Source: Hofstenia miamia (lineage: Eukaryota; Xenacoelomorpha; Acoela). Taken from it: DNA of 64,000 nucleotides. A program made the position numbers and the translations under genes. The DNA is taken from the NCBI GenBank assembly GCA_004352715.1, contig SCFE01000120.1, forward strand, positions 1,310,665 through 1,374,664, written 5' to 3'. Under the pieces are notes generated by a model. That model was given only the letters and a program-made list of their open reading frames with translations. It had not been told where the DNA came from and did not search any database. This document shows, piece after piece, positions 24,600 through 36,624 of this stretch (position 1 is the stretch's first letter; every line of letters starts with the position of its first letter).

Positions 24600-25560
24600 G
24601 CGATGGTAGGAATCGGAGCGAATGATTGTAAGATCCAATAATTTTTTGAAGACACCTCTTACAATTTTTTCAATTACTTTGCTTAATTTGAGTGTCTAAA
24701 AAGTTTGCTTTATCTTCTGATATATCATACGTAAATTTAATGTTTTTATGTAACATTTTTAGATCTTTAATCGTCAAATTAGCTATTTCTTCATCATCAA
24801 GAATGCAAAATATATCATCTAGATATCTTCTATAAATTATATTTCTTCAATCGTTCTCTTTTCCAGATTGTACATGAAGATATCCGCAATATATAGGGCT
24901 GAGTTACTACCCATAGCAAGGCCATCACTTTGGACATACTTTTTATTGCCAAATTTAAAAATTTTTATAAACAGTTTTTCATTATTTCAATTATTTGAAA
25001 AATAATATGTTTAGTAATATCAAATTGTCGTGTTCTATGTAGTTCTTCTTTTTCTATATCCAATGATTCATTTATAGATATTGACGTATACTGATCTTCC
25101 ACATCCGCAGTTAGAAAAAATATTTCGTTTTCCATGGTTCTACTTATTGTGTAAATATTAAGTAATTCAAAGTTCATTTTGAAACTTTCATAACATCATT
25201 TTTATGTCTTTAATTAATATAGAGAATACTTTATCAAATAGTGATCGTGTCTTTGCAGTCAATGACTGGTCTTCCTTTGCTCCAATAGTAGTTTCTAATA
25301 ATTCCTTATGAATTTTTGGTAGAAAATATAGCCACTTTTCTTATGCTTCAGGTGTAAATATGATTTGAACCTTTTATAAAAATCATAACTAGAATATTTA
25401 CTTATTTCAAATCTGCTTTCTATTTCTTCCATGATATCTTCTTTTGTCATCGTTTTCCAATGCGAATTGATTTTTTGAAAGTTGAATTTTTGCAATTATT
25501 AGATTCATTAACACGAACTTATTTCCTTTATCGGACTTCTTTATCACAACATCTTTTCTT
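24600..25560 (-). mobile_element. Penelope-like retroelement reverse transcriptase, frameshifted
   Basis: On the minus strand 25495-25295 gives an N-terminal helix-rich part (SRFEISKYSSYDFYKRFKSY). It is followed in shifted frames by GRPVIDCKDTI (25240s), then 25177-24965 with TADVEDQYTSISINESLDIE (motif A; the family pattern is 'DVxxLYTxIPxxE'). Next come VQSDGLAMGSNSALYIADIF (motif B, 'GLxMGSxxSPxxAxIFM') and YRRYLDDIF (motif C, YLDD at bases 24814-24825), then ANFLDTQIK. This motif series is specific to Penelope-like reverse transcriptases rather than LINEs. At least three frame breaks are present. No GIY-YIG endonuclease was found. Confidence 0.85.
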
Positions 25561-27085
25561 TATAAGATTTAATGAATAATATCAGATTTGTATACGATTT
25601 TAAGTTACAAAGTTTTGCCCCTTGACCAAATCCATGAAAAATCCATGATTTTCTTCAAGTGACATGAATGCTTTACCCATAGGAATCAATTGTAAGGTGG
25701 GTGGGTAAAAAATAATTAGCTAGTTTAAATGAAAGTTCTATTGCCCAAATATTGGATAGTGTTTCATAACATGCATTGAAAATGGATAGTGTGAGAAAAA
25801 AGTTCTCCACACATTGCCCAATCATGGTTTATATATATGTGTAAATTCTATATTACATTCTAAAACAGCAAAATTTTGAAATTGATGAATTCTGAAAAGT
25901 TCAACTACAAAAGAAGCTACCAGCGAAGTTTTGATCAGGGATTTTGCAGGATCAAGTAAAATTGGTTTGAATACTCATTTTATTTGAATTTTCATAATTC
26001 TAATAATTCTAGTAGTGTTCCAAATGTATTTTTCCTAGATGGAGTACACTTAGTTATGGACACCTAATTAACAAAAGTTGTTTGATTTTATTAGAAACCA
26101 CGTTTTATTGTTACTAAACACTGATTATGTTAGCTCCAAACAATTGACTTTTGACAAAAAAGGATTTCAGTATTTAGGAAAGTTAGAAAAACACGGAAAA
26201 TATGATAATGAAGGAAGGCAAAACTGAATATAGGAGACTAGTAGTGTAAGGTGTATGTTGAATTTAGAATGAATAATACATGAAGTGTGATATGATGTTC
26301 ATTTTTGTCAGGTTTTGGAAAAGAGAACAACAATTATTATTATTATAGGATAATGAACATGAAATGCTTTCTCTAGTTTCGTAAATGTATTACTTCCGCC
26401 AACGAGGTATTGCTGTCGCACTTGTTTTTGTCAGCTTTTCAGCAGGAAATAATGGATGGATCATTATGAAAATAAATCTTGAGATAGGTATTGGTTTAAG
26501 TTAGATCCCATTATATTTCCAGACGGATCTGAATTACTGTCTAGTTGTGTCCAAACCTGTTTGTTCCTGTCTTCCTTAGGTTTTAATAAAATTATATTCA
26601 ATAATTAAGTTGCAAATTGTTACTTCAAAATACCTACTGTAAGTATTTTCTTATTTTCCAATACAATAATCATGTCATTACGGTTGATTACGTTCGCTAT
26701 TAATTTCAAGCTTTATTGTAGCGCTAATTTCTTTGATTCTTAGTGATGCAAAATCATTTAAAGCACGAGTGATTTCGCAAGTGTTGAATCTCAACATGCT
26801 TTCCCCTACCTTTCAATTATAGATCAAAGTGGTTATCTTTGAGTAACTTAATGTAATTATGACTTGAAAGTTGCATCCTTTTATTCACGCTTGGTATTCC
26901 CAATCCAAAAACTTAGATGGATCGATCCATAAAGGATCCATATCCTCAAGAACTTAGTCAGAACTTAGTCAATAAAATTGTAAGTCGACGTCTCAATTTA
27001 GGCTATCTAGCTATTTAGACTTTAATAAATCTTCAAGTTCCACTCATTTACCTTAAGAAATTTTTCATATATTTGGCCGCCATCT
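25561..27085. other. AT-rich spacer with one possible dispersed repeat
   Basis: At 26395-26540, CCGCCAACGAGG, CAGCAGGAAAT and ATTTCCAGACGGATCTGAAT fall in the order I remember from a dispersed repeat ('CCGCCAAGGAGG... CAGCAGGATTA... GCGGATCCGGAT'). The match is loose. Otherwise nothing is recognised. Confidence 0.35.
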
Positions 27086-27089
27086 ATCA

Positions 27090-27660
27090 TTTGCATTTAA
27101 TCAATATATTTTTGAAAACGAATTTCCGGTGATAATGAAAAAGTCTGATATAACACCTTTGTGTAAAAACGAAGATCTCCTTATTGCGAAAAATATAGGT
27201 CAATCTCAATAACGCATACTTTTAGTAAATTATTTGAAAAATTATTGCTCATTCAAATCAACGATACTTGGTCATAAATACTGATGATGATGAATTTAGG
27301 CCACCAAAAATAAAAGTGATATTGAAAATCTTTCTACCTATTTCATATCCAATCAATTAAAAAAACCGAAATTCATTATGTTTCCCCCAATTATGTAAAA
27401 GAAATAATAAACAAGATCGAATTAACTGTTAACAGTGTTCCAATAAAACAAAGTGATCATGTTTAATATTTAGATGTTGATATTGAAAGAAATTAAAATT
27501 TGATACAAAGAATTGCTTCTGGTAGATACTTATACCACCTCAAAAATTTAGGACCATATTATCACGTTCAATGATTGCTGCATTTTGTTGATCGTAATTG
27601 CATTATTGTTCATATTTATTTATTAATTTTAATACAAAAAGCCTCAATTTATTATCAAGA
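27090..27660 (+). mobile_element. CR1-like LINE fragment with internal deletion
   Basis: FPVIMKKSDITPLCKNEDLL at 27120-27180, then degraded fingers text (VNYLKNYCSF), match the 'FPxxxKxxxVTPxxK' entry of a LINE reverse transcriptase. At about 27310 the sequence jumps to SDIENLSTYFISNQLK and VNSVPIKQSDHV, regions that normally follow motif C. The catalytic palm has been lost by deletion. It shares words with 20375-20712. Confidence 0.7.
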
Positions 27661-28970
27661 ACTTTTAATTTGTTATTAAAAAACTAAATTTTTCACGTAA
27701 GCCTGATCATGTCACTGAATACAGATGAAAGTATAATATACTGTCCCTGCTATATCAAATACAATTAATATAATTTTAAACATAAATATGGCCGAGAATC
27801 TTTTCTGTTAATTAAAAATACTTCCTATCCTTGTTTTTAAAAAGAATGTTTTAAAAGAATGAGATTAAAGTAGAAAAAAATTTCAAAAAATTTAGAAAAA
27901 ATTTGAAAATTGCGTTTTTACACCGAAAAAAATTGGAGACATAAGTATGCTAAACACATTCACAGATTTTTTACACTGAGCTCACCACATTTAAAAAGAT
28001 ACACACTTATTATTGTTGTATATTATTGATGTATATTTAGTTTGAAACTATCAAATTGTAACTTTTTAGCAAATATATTGACTTTTATTATTATTACTAT
28101 TATAGCGCCTTTCAAGACTTTTACCTGAAAAACAGAGCACCGCTGAATTAATTTATATTATTGAGACAATAATGACTTCTGAGGTTGAGCCAAGCTCTTG
28201 ATTCAATGGTTTAGAAACCAAGCTTTACTAACATTAGTTGTGGAAGTACTATCATTGCTATCGTTTTGGAAGAAGCCTGCAGATTAAAACTTTTCATGAG
28301 TTTCTCTAATCCATTACAAATGTTCTTAAGTCTTTTGCTGCTTTGACAGTTGTGATACGTATTTTGTGTCTATTTTAATACTAGAGTTCATGGTGCATTG
28401 GTTTGGTACAGAGCCATATACCATTCTTTATTTACAAAGTAAAAACAACACTAGAAAATTTGTTAAATCAGCCCCAACTGGTCTTCTTAGATGCTCCTAG
28501 GTTGTTGAATTTGTTTCTTCTAGCTTTTCTAAATTGGTCTTAGTCTCTGAAATTTTAATGCATAGAAAACGCAGTCAATTTTTAATAGCTTACAATCTTT
28601 TTATCACCTTTCAGATCTAGCTAAATTTGTACATCTTTTCAAAACAACCTATTACTCTATTTAAGTTTTTGAGTTAATCACCACCTGGAATGCCCAATTC
28701 ATATGTTTGTAAAAATTACTTGTCCAAACATGTTTATCTTTTAAGAAGGCACAACAAATTTTCTATCAGCCATACAATGCCGTATTGATTAGTAACGCCT
28801 AAAAATATATACATGTAAATACAATAAATACTAAAAAAGCATTCTTGCTATAAGTTATATTCTAAGTAAATATTATCTACACTAGGAAAATAAGAGATAC
28901 ATGGATTTTATTGGTATTGTATAAGCTATTGTAGCTATAAAATTGGATGAGAACTTGAAATCTTAAGGTA
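27661..28970. other. AT-rich spacer with possible SINE tail
   Basis: ATTATTATTACTATTATAGCGCCTTTCAAG at 28083-28112 (split by microsatellite-like ATT) resembles the shared 3' end of some SINEs and LINEs in inverted orientation. No gene is seen in the remainder. Confidence 0.35.
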
Positions 28971-28974
28971 TCTT

Positions 28975-29084
28975 TATCAAAATTTAAGGCAAATTTTATG
29001 TTATAGAATGAGTGTAGGCTATGTAAGAAAGAGGCGGAGGCAGTAGAACATCTGATATTAGGGTGTGAGAAGTTCACACAAACT
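28975..29084 (+). mobile_element. RLE-type LINE zinc-knuckle fragment
   Basis: Translation NECRLCKKEAEAVEHLILGC (C-x2-C...H-x4-C) is the CCHC knuckle that precedes the RLE endonuclease in the YMDDL LINE family. It is interrupted at about 29085 by a Tc1/mariner piece. The same family's C-terminal block resumes at 29495. Confidence 0.7.
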
Positions 29085-29402
29085 TTTTACAATTACTTGT
29101 TTTGGCCTGATCTAGGGTCTTCGCATTATGTCAAAAAGACGTTGGAAAAATTTGAAAATTAAAAATCAATGTTATCTCTAAAGAAAAAATGCTCCATGTG
29201 TTCCCCAACTTCGGCCAATCGAAGACTTTTTTGGTATTTTAAAACAGCAAGTATACGCTGATGGATGGAAGGCATCGAATGCCGAAAAACTTAAACGGAT
29301 AGTTAAATATTGTCTGTCTCTTTTGTACAGGTCATGATGGATAAAATTCGATTAAATATTGGTAGAGCTAGACGGAAAGAAATATCATTAGCATTTCATT
29401 GA
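29085..29402 (+). mobile_element. Tc1/mariner transposase C-terminal fragment
   Basis: Frames in order give YLFWPDLGSSHYVKKTLEKF, then PQLRPIEDFFGILKQQVYAD and GWKASNAEKLKR, ending MMDKIRLNIGRARRKEISLA before a stop. 'FWPDLASxHY' and 'PQxRPIExFW' are signatures of a Tc1/mariner lineage found in many invertebrates. The catalytic D of PDL is kept; the residue in RPIED is also present. There is one stop and one frameshift. It appears nested in the RLE-type LINE. Confidence 0.8.
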
Positions 29403-29494
29403 CTTTTATTTTTTATATTTAGTTATATTTTACAATGTTTTACATATAATTTTAAATATTACCGATTTTCAAAAGTCAATGGAAACCCTCTCAA

Positions 29495-29615
29495 GCCAGG
29501 AGAAAGAGAAGATAGCCAAGTACAGCGAGTTGGTAGAGGAAATAGAAAGGCCGTCGAAGCTAAACAAGGTTGAACTACTCCAGGTAGTAGTAGAAAACAA
29601 ATCTTGATCGTTTCA
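29495..29615 (+). mobile_element. RLE-type LINE C-terminal fragment (copy B)
   Basis: KEKIAKYSELVEEIERPSKL and then VELLQVVVEN match the post-endonuclease block seen at 3846 and 36625. It probably belongs to the same insertion as the zinc knuckle at 28975, split by the transposon between them. Confidence 0.7.
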
Positions 29616-29699
29616 TTTGTAAACACCTACTTTAGTTTATAGAATTACTTTTAAATAAAGTATTTGAAGTGTAGGATGCAATTGCTTGAATTACGTTTA

Positions 29700-30221
29700 T
29701 CACTGTCACACATATGCTCTCAAAGATATTCGACAAAAGTTTGTATGCTCAACTACTGAGTTATATTAAAGACACCCAAATATTCCATCATCATCAATTT
29801 GGTTTTAGAAAGAAAAAATCTTGCACAGATGCTTTACTTTATTCACAAATAATAAAAACTATGTAGGCATCGTATTTCTTGACTTAGCTAAGGCGTTTGA
29901 TAGCATGTCTCATCAACTAATCTTAATAGTTGAAAAGGTACGGCTTTAGTTACGATGCTGTTAACCTTGTCAGTAGCTTTCTAACAGACCGCAGATAAGC
30001 AGTAAAAATTGGCAATACGCTCTCTTCATATCAAAATTTCTTAAGAGGCATACCACAAGAATCAGCAACCGGTCAAATTTTATTCAATATTTTTATAAAT
30101 GACGTTGCATTACGCCTGAGTCATTTCCAAATCATACAATACGCGGATGAGATCTGCATCTATGTCGCCAATGATAATAAAATGACATGTTTAAAATCAT
30201 TAAATGCTGATGTTTACTATA
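29700..30221 (+). mobile_element. LINE reverse transcriptase fragment (CR1/Jockey-like)
   Basis: Across frames: FDKSLYAQLLSYIKDTQIFH, FGFRKKKSCTDALL, then FLDLAKAFDSMSHQLI (motif A), FLRGIPQESATGQILFNIFI (motif B, where the usual GVPQGSxLGP has decayed), NDVALRL and IQYADEICIYV (motif C, YADE in place of YADD). The last catalytic aspartate is changed and several stops occur, so the copy is dead. A small inverted-repeat element follows at 30222. Confidence 0.85.
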
Positions 30222-30409
30222 TGTTACAAAGCGCCAAATTCTGTTTTGATAGGAAGCAAACTTTTTTTTAAATTTTTTTCATGCATACCAATACCGATAG
30301 TCTTAACAAAATATTTTCCAAAATATTTAAGTTTTTTTATTTATTCTTAAAAAATTACGAAAATTCATTTTTTTCGTAAACCCCCGTAAAATATTGGCGC
30401 TTTGTAACA
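30222..30409. mobile_element. Small MITE with perfect 16-bp terminal inverted repeats
   Basis: TGTTACAAAGCGCCAA at 30222-30237 is matched exactly, in inverted orientation, at 30394-30409. The element is 188 bp and non-coding. The flanking bases are ATA on both sides, which leaves the target duplication short or ambiguous; superfamily unassigned. Confidence 0.75.
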
Positions 30410-32575
30410 ATATTTTTAGTGGAGAACGAAAGCTTAGAGTTTTTGTACGAATAATAACAGTATAATGAATAACTAAAGCTGTCACAGCATGACAATTATC
30501 ATGGTAATGCGATACCTATCAACTCATGATAGAAAAAACGCATTTCTTTTTCATATCGCGATACCTCTGAAAATAAAGGAAAATGAAAATTTAAGACCAT
30601 TAAATCTTCATAATTACTAAAATTATTTGATCGTATTCCATACATAGGTCCACTATTTGCAAATAGTGAAAATACGCACCCTTCTCCGGGTCGTCCATTC
30701 TTTGTGTTAATTTCAATTTACATAGTGCCTCTAGATTTAAAAAAATACATAACCTAAGTAATAATTATATAATAATAAAGGCGTATATTTACGTTAATAT
30801 GGACAAAAAGTATATATAATCGGCGCATTTCATTTGAAATTTCTTATTTTAATGATATAACATTATTGCACGTTGCTAGAAAAATTGCACGAGGCTGTCC
30901 GACAAATTTCTCGTCAAAATTTAGCTAATTTTAGAAGTAAGAATAAAGTGATATAAAAATATTGTGAACATCAAGCCCTTATTTCTTCAATAAATTTTGA
31001 GCAGGGCACGGCATAAAGCACAGCACGAATGCTTAGCATATTCATTGTAAATAGATGCTATTTTTGAACCAAATGATTATTTTGCATGTGATTGGCATTT
31101 GCACTGCAATTGTTATATACTAAGCACCTCATGAATTAGTGCAAAGTTATTGCCTAGTTCAATTAGTTCAACATTTCCCAATCCATCAATATTCATTTTC
31201 CATTCCAACTCCAAGATTATTACAAAATTATTTTTATTTGGTCATCCCATATTTTAATTCAAAACCTTTATGATAATTGGAAAAATATAATAGCGTTTTT
31301 AGCAATAATTTGTTCATATTAAAACAAAATAATCGCTTCAATACATTTTACTAGCAGTCTATGGTAGCTTCCTTCTGCTCTTAGACATGTATCATCTGCA
31401 TATTAATACTTTGTTTCATTATTTATAGTTTCTGAAATGTCATCTAAATAAAGAAATTGAACTCTTAGTTCTGATTGAAAGAATTGGGAAAAACAGCAAT
31501 TTTATGATAGTCTCCTCAATGTTATGATATTAAATTCAATTTTGCAGATCAATACAGATTATCCATTAATAAAAATCAAAACTCACATGCAAGCTTTTCT
31601 CTTTTGTGAAAGGGAATTGAAGTACTGAAAGTGAAAAAAGTGGAATCTGATGCTTCACAGTCACTTAAAAACCTTCCTCGTTAATTGAGCAAAAAATCCC
31701 CTTCTTCAAATGCCTGATTGGCAAATAAGCCTTTACCTAAATGTATTTTAACTTAATTGATGAATTAGAAGAGTTAATCCAAAAATAATACGCAAAAATT
31801 TAAGGGATCCTAAGTTTTATAAAACAGGCAATTACAATATTTCATATCAACTTGTTCCAAAAATTTGCTGCAGAATAAAAATGAGAAATACAAAAACTGT
31901 GAAAATGTTTCATTATATAATAAGCCGGAAATTAGAAATAAGTTGTGCAGCATAGATTTGAATAATCTGTTTAAAATCAAGATGTGAATATTGTTGTTTT
32001 CAAAGTCGAAGAAGGGATTTATGACATTGTAGAAGAATGTCATCAGGAGAAGCAGCTGCAAAATTATTTTGATAAAAAAAATAATAGATGGAAACCTAGA
32101 CCAATTGCTAAAAAAGAAAAAAAATGTTGAATAATAGAAATATGAACATGCGAAACAATACAAAAACGCATTAAGATCTAAAGTTCGAAAAAAATCTATA
32201 GTATGAGCAATTTACAGTATTGCAATTCGAATAATAAATTACATTTACATTCTGGAATCTCTCGTAAATTTTGCTAAAAACGGAGTTTTTCTGCTTTTTG
32301 ATAAGGTAATTTTACTTCAATTTTCTATGGAACTTACTAATATTAAAAGAACCTGTTTATAATATTGAAAATATACTGTATAAGATTTACGCCTGAAATT
32401 TGAGAGACTTCATTCAAATAAAGCAACTGGAACCCTTGTATTTTAATCATATTGGAAGGGGACGCTCAAAATAAATTTGAAGGATTCAGAAATACATTCA
32501 GATACAAATATCAATTGACACATCCTATTTAGTTTTAGCGAAATATTACTTAAATTTTATTTGTGGACTTATAAG
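30410..32575. other. AT-rich spacer, no gene seen
   Basis: The 117-codon minus-strand frame at 31810-32163 is almost entirely F/L/I/Y/S, as expected from AT-rich DNA, and is not credited as a gene. Confidence 0.55.
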
Positions 32576-32579
32576 TTAT

Positions 32580-33540
32580 TCACTGCTAAGCGGGGTCAAA
32601 TGCTACTGTAGAATCATCACCCTGGCTGAGATGTGCATTTGAGAGTATCTATTTAGTAACACGGCGATGCAGTTTCTCCAAAGCCGGGTAATGTCTATCT
32701 TTGTTGACGTCTTGCCTCTAATATACTTTGCACTCGAACTAATCTACATTAGGTTCCACACAAGTATAACAATTAGCTCCTACTGATTAGGTAGCTCCAC
32801 GAGACTCCAGTTCGTAGTAATCGAAGTGGGCAACTGCCCGAAGCAGTATCCAGTTGCCGAGAGTCCATCCGCTGCTCCAAGACTTCCATATACCAAAAAC
32901 TAACTATGTGCCCTAACTATTTGTGCTAATAAATACCAGTCATATTCGACTTACTGCTTGCACTACTCAATGTGTGGTGTTAATATAATAATGCAATACG
33001 CTAAGATGCATTGACACTAGTTGCTTAACAAACAAAAACGATGTAATAAATAGAGCAGCTCGCTAGCCTACATATACTAGATGGTTCAAACTAGCAACAA
33101 GGCACGACACTAGCCGCAACAAGATAAAAAAGGTAACCCTATATACAAATGAACTATAAACTAAAGCAGCTTCCTAAACTACAGTTAAATTGAGTAAAAG
33201 GATGACAATACGATACAATACATTTAAATGGTCATTATCGGTCATTATAGGTGTCCTACAGTGTACAGAATTTAGATCTAAAATAAGAATCAAATATACA
33301 ATACACCTAGGGTTGGATGACTACACTTATCGTGGATTTGTTACTACATGTAAAAACGAACGATCGCTAGCCAGCTAAACATGTTGAAAAAATCTCCCTA
33401 TTCGTATACGTAACTTAGATGTGAGTAAAGATCAAGGCACCAATTCATTTGCCCTCGCAACAGCCTTGTGATCGCTACACACATTGAATGCTTAGCTGCG
33501 CATTATAATTAATTAATCAAACCAGTTAACGATAAAGATA
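32580..33540. other. Block of higher GC and unlike composition
   Basis: About 950 bases lack the long A/T runs of the surroundings and are rich in CTAG, GCAACT and CACT-type words (for example GGGCAACTGCCCGAAGCAG at 32828). No long open frame, no TIR and no RNA gene were found. It could be a solo LTR or non-coding part of an unrecognised element, or an untranslated exon; none of these is shown. Confidence 0.4.
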
Positions 33541-33916
33541 ATTCTCCATCAACCAAATAATCCATTTTGTTCATATTTATAGACATTAATGCAAACATAT
33601 TTATTATGCAAACAAGTACCTGTCGCTGTTTCAATTTCTGCAAGTCTACGTAGAATATATATGCGTGCTAATTGCTGCTTGCTAAAATAAACGTGGAGGG
33701 GTTCGTCCACATGTGATTTGACAAAAGGTGAATGCGGCAAATACTTGTTTTTACAATTTTTTCAGATTACATGACGTGATGCTCATTCTATTAAAATGCA
33801 AGAAATAGGAAAATCAGAGTTTTATGTTTTACTGTATTATTCAATCTTGGTTATGTTTTCATTTATTTGTCTTTTAATGAATTATGCTACATTACACCAA
33901 TGTTTTATATATTTAG

Positions 33917-33938
33917 CTAACCCTAACCCTAAACCCTA
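33917..33938 (-). repeat. Short interstitial CCCTAA tract
   Basis: Two CTAACC units plus a variant CTAAACCCTA: a second small telomere-type tract, in opposite orientation to that at 7702. Confidence 0.75.
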
Positions 33939-34152
33939 TCATGCAAAGTACACTAACTAAATAAAACCTAAAGCGTTCACAAATTTTCATTCACTGAAAG
34001 TGAAAACAGCTGATTAAAGATATAGAAAATATCAAAATTGTGCTTTGCTAGAAATATAGTTATAATAGATTGAAATTTGCGTTATGCAATATCAGCTCTA
34101 TGCATCGCCATGTGTAAAAACAGCTTATGTTTATATATATATATATATGTAT

Positions 34153-34511
34153 CAGACTTGTCAATGAGCCGTAATTTCTAAGCTCGGCTGGGCTCGTTTC
34201 AATTTTGAGTAAGTTCTGCTCGGCTCGGCTCGCCACATAAATTCTTTCAATGAGGCTCGTTTCAGCCCGATATTTTTTTAAAATATTGTGCTCTCCGAAT
34301 TTTTTTCATTGCTCTTCCTATTATTTAATAATCATTTTAAAAATAAGATTAAAAGTAAGAAATATTGAATGAAAAAATAAGAAAAATCTGCATAATCAAA
34401 TAAACAAGCAGCACTATAAATTTGCTTTGCTTAAAAACAACTCGTTTTGGGCTCGTTTTATACCCAATACTCTGCTTAAGCTCGGCTCGGCTCGGCTCGT
34501 TGACAAGTCTG
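34153..34511. mobile_element. hAT-like MITE with GGCTCG iterons
   Basis: This 359-bp non-coding element has terminal inverted repeats CAGACTTGTCAATGAGCCG and, at the right end, CGGCTCGTTGACAAGTCTG (one mismatch). Tandem GGCTCG words fill both subterminal regions. It sits in a TA microsatellite; the flanking octamers ATATGTAT and TTATATAT agree at six of eight positions, which is weak because the flank is TA-rich. Confidence 0.8.
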
Positions 34512-34528
34512 TTATATATATATATATA

Positions 34529-35528
34529 NNNNNNNNNNNNNNNNNNNNNNNNNNNNNNNNNNNNNNNNNNNNNNNNNNNNNNNNNNNNNNNNNNNNNNNN
34601 NNNNNNNNNNNNNNNNNNNNNNNNNNNNNNNNNNNNNNNNNNNNNNNNNNNNNNNNNNNNNNNNNNNNNNNNNNNNNNNNNNNNNNNNNNNNNNNNNNNN
34701 NNNNNNNNNNNNNNNNNNNNNNNNNNNNNNNNNNNNNNNNNNNNNNNNNNNNNNNNNNNNNNNNNNNNNNNNNNNNNNNNNNNNNNNNNNNNNNNNNNNN
34801 NNNNNNNNNNNNNNNNNNNNNNNNNNNNNNNNNNNNNNNNNNNNNNNNNNNNNNNNNNNNNNNNNNNNNNNNNNNNNNNNNNNNNNNNNNNNNNNNNNNN
34901 NNNNNNNNNNNNNNNNNNNNNNNNNNNNNNNNNNNNNNNNNNNNNNNNNNNNNNNNNNNNNNNNNNNNNNNNNNNNNNNNNNNNNNNNNNNNNNNNNNNN
35001 NNNNNNNNNNNNNNNNNNNNNNNNNNNNNNNNNNNNNNNNNNNNNNNNNNNNNNNNNNNNNNNNNNNNNNNNNNNNNNNNNNNNNNNNNNNNNNNNNNNN
35101 NNNNNNNNNNNNNNNNNNNNNNNNNNNNNNNNNNNNNNNNNNNNNNNNNNNNNNNNNNNNNNNNNNNNNNNNNNNNNNNNNNNNNNNNNNNNNNNNNNNN
35201 NNNNNNNNNNNNNNNNNNNNNNNNNNNNNNNNNNNNNNNNNNNNNNNNNNNNNNNNNNNNNNNNNNNNNNNNNNNNNNNNNNNNNNNNNNNNNNNNNNNN
35301 NNNNNNNNNNNNNNNNNNNNNNNNNNNNNNNNNNNNNNNNNNNNNNNNNNNNNNNNNNNNNNNNNNNNNNNNNNNNNNNNNNNNNNNNNNNNNNNNNNNN
35401 NNNNNNNNNNNNNNNNNNNNNNNNNNNNNNNNNNNNNNNNNNNNNNNNNNNNNNNNNNNNNNNNNNNNNNNNNNNNNNNNNNNNNNNNNNNNNNNNNNNN
35501 NNNNNNNNNNNNNNNNNNNNNNNNNNNN
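34529..35528. other. Assembly gap (exactly 1000 N)
   Basis: The round length suggests an arbitrary-size scaffold gap. Both sides are TA microsatellite. Confidence 0.99.
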
Positions 35529-36620
35529 TTATATATATATATATATAATTTAGTTATGTATAATTCTTCTTTTCGTATATAGTATGAATATATATATATA
35601 TATATATATATAGTATATAGTATATACATGATTTCTAAATTTTCTGTAGGGAAAGCGAATTTAAAAGATGTGTGGATTCGATTAATAATCACATAGCTAT
35701 GTAAATAGAAGAGCAATGTTTTGATATTAAAATTGATTTCTTCCAAAGAATAGCAAATATATTCTCAAAGGGAATTTGTAAGCAGATATCAAAGACAGTT
35801 GTTGGCGAGGTAATTCTTCAACGTAATATTTGATTATATTAAATAATGTCTGTCACATTCGATTCATGTCTGCCCAATTATGTATTACAAAGAAGAAGCT
35901 AAAATAACATCTATAATTGCATCCATCAAGGACATTTAAATAATTGGAAACAAACTATTAAAAGAAGTGTTTGATCTAACCCTAGGCTGGAGTAACTCCT
36001 TTGGGAATCTAGCCCTGGTGCAATTAACATTAAGTCAGTAATTTTGCGAAGTTAGACGTTTATTAACAAACATTCATTTATCAGATTTAGCTCAAATAAA
36101 AATCCATTACTTATCTAATAATACCCATTTATTTTATTTCAAAATTTGATTTTAGAATAACTAAATATTTAATCAAAATTCTTTAATTGATAACATGATT
36201 GTTTAAAGAATAAATTTTTTAAACAGTAGATAATTGCCTTCCCCCCGGATAGATTAATATCAATAATATCTCAAAATTAGTAATTCATTGATTTGCAAAT
36301 TTGTTTAATAAACCATTCAAAATTATTAAAGTAACAGTGTCATTTCTATTAAATTAATATTAAAAATGATTGCAATTTATTACAAATAATGTTAATAAAT
36401 TAGGTTTAATATAATATCAAGATGCTAAACAAAACTTGAATTATCAAAAATTCAGAATTTGGCACTTTCAAAGAATACTGCATAAATTCATATTAATATT
36501 GCAAAATTTAAATAGTTTGTTTGCAACTTTACAATTGAAATTTTTTTAGTATAACATTTAAACGTGTTTTGCTGTTTAAACATTTTAAATTTTTCTAGTG
36601 ATGATTTCGTATTTCTTCAG
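35529..36620. other. TA microsatellites and AT-rich spacer
   Basis: (TA)n at about 35529-35548 and 35589-35612, then AT-rich sequence without recognisable genes. Confidence 0.6.
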
Positions 36621-36624
36621 ATAC

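Noticed and set aside
26040-26110. Tc1-like terminal repeat (TTATGGACACCTAATTAACA)
   Set aside because: No inverted partner, no transposase text and no TA duplication found.
31810-32163. 117-codon hydrophobic minus-strand frame suggesting a membrane protein
   Set aside because: Composition is F/L/I/Y/S driven by AT-rich sequence; no motif, no neighbours, no splice context.
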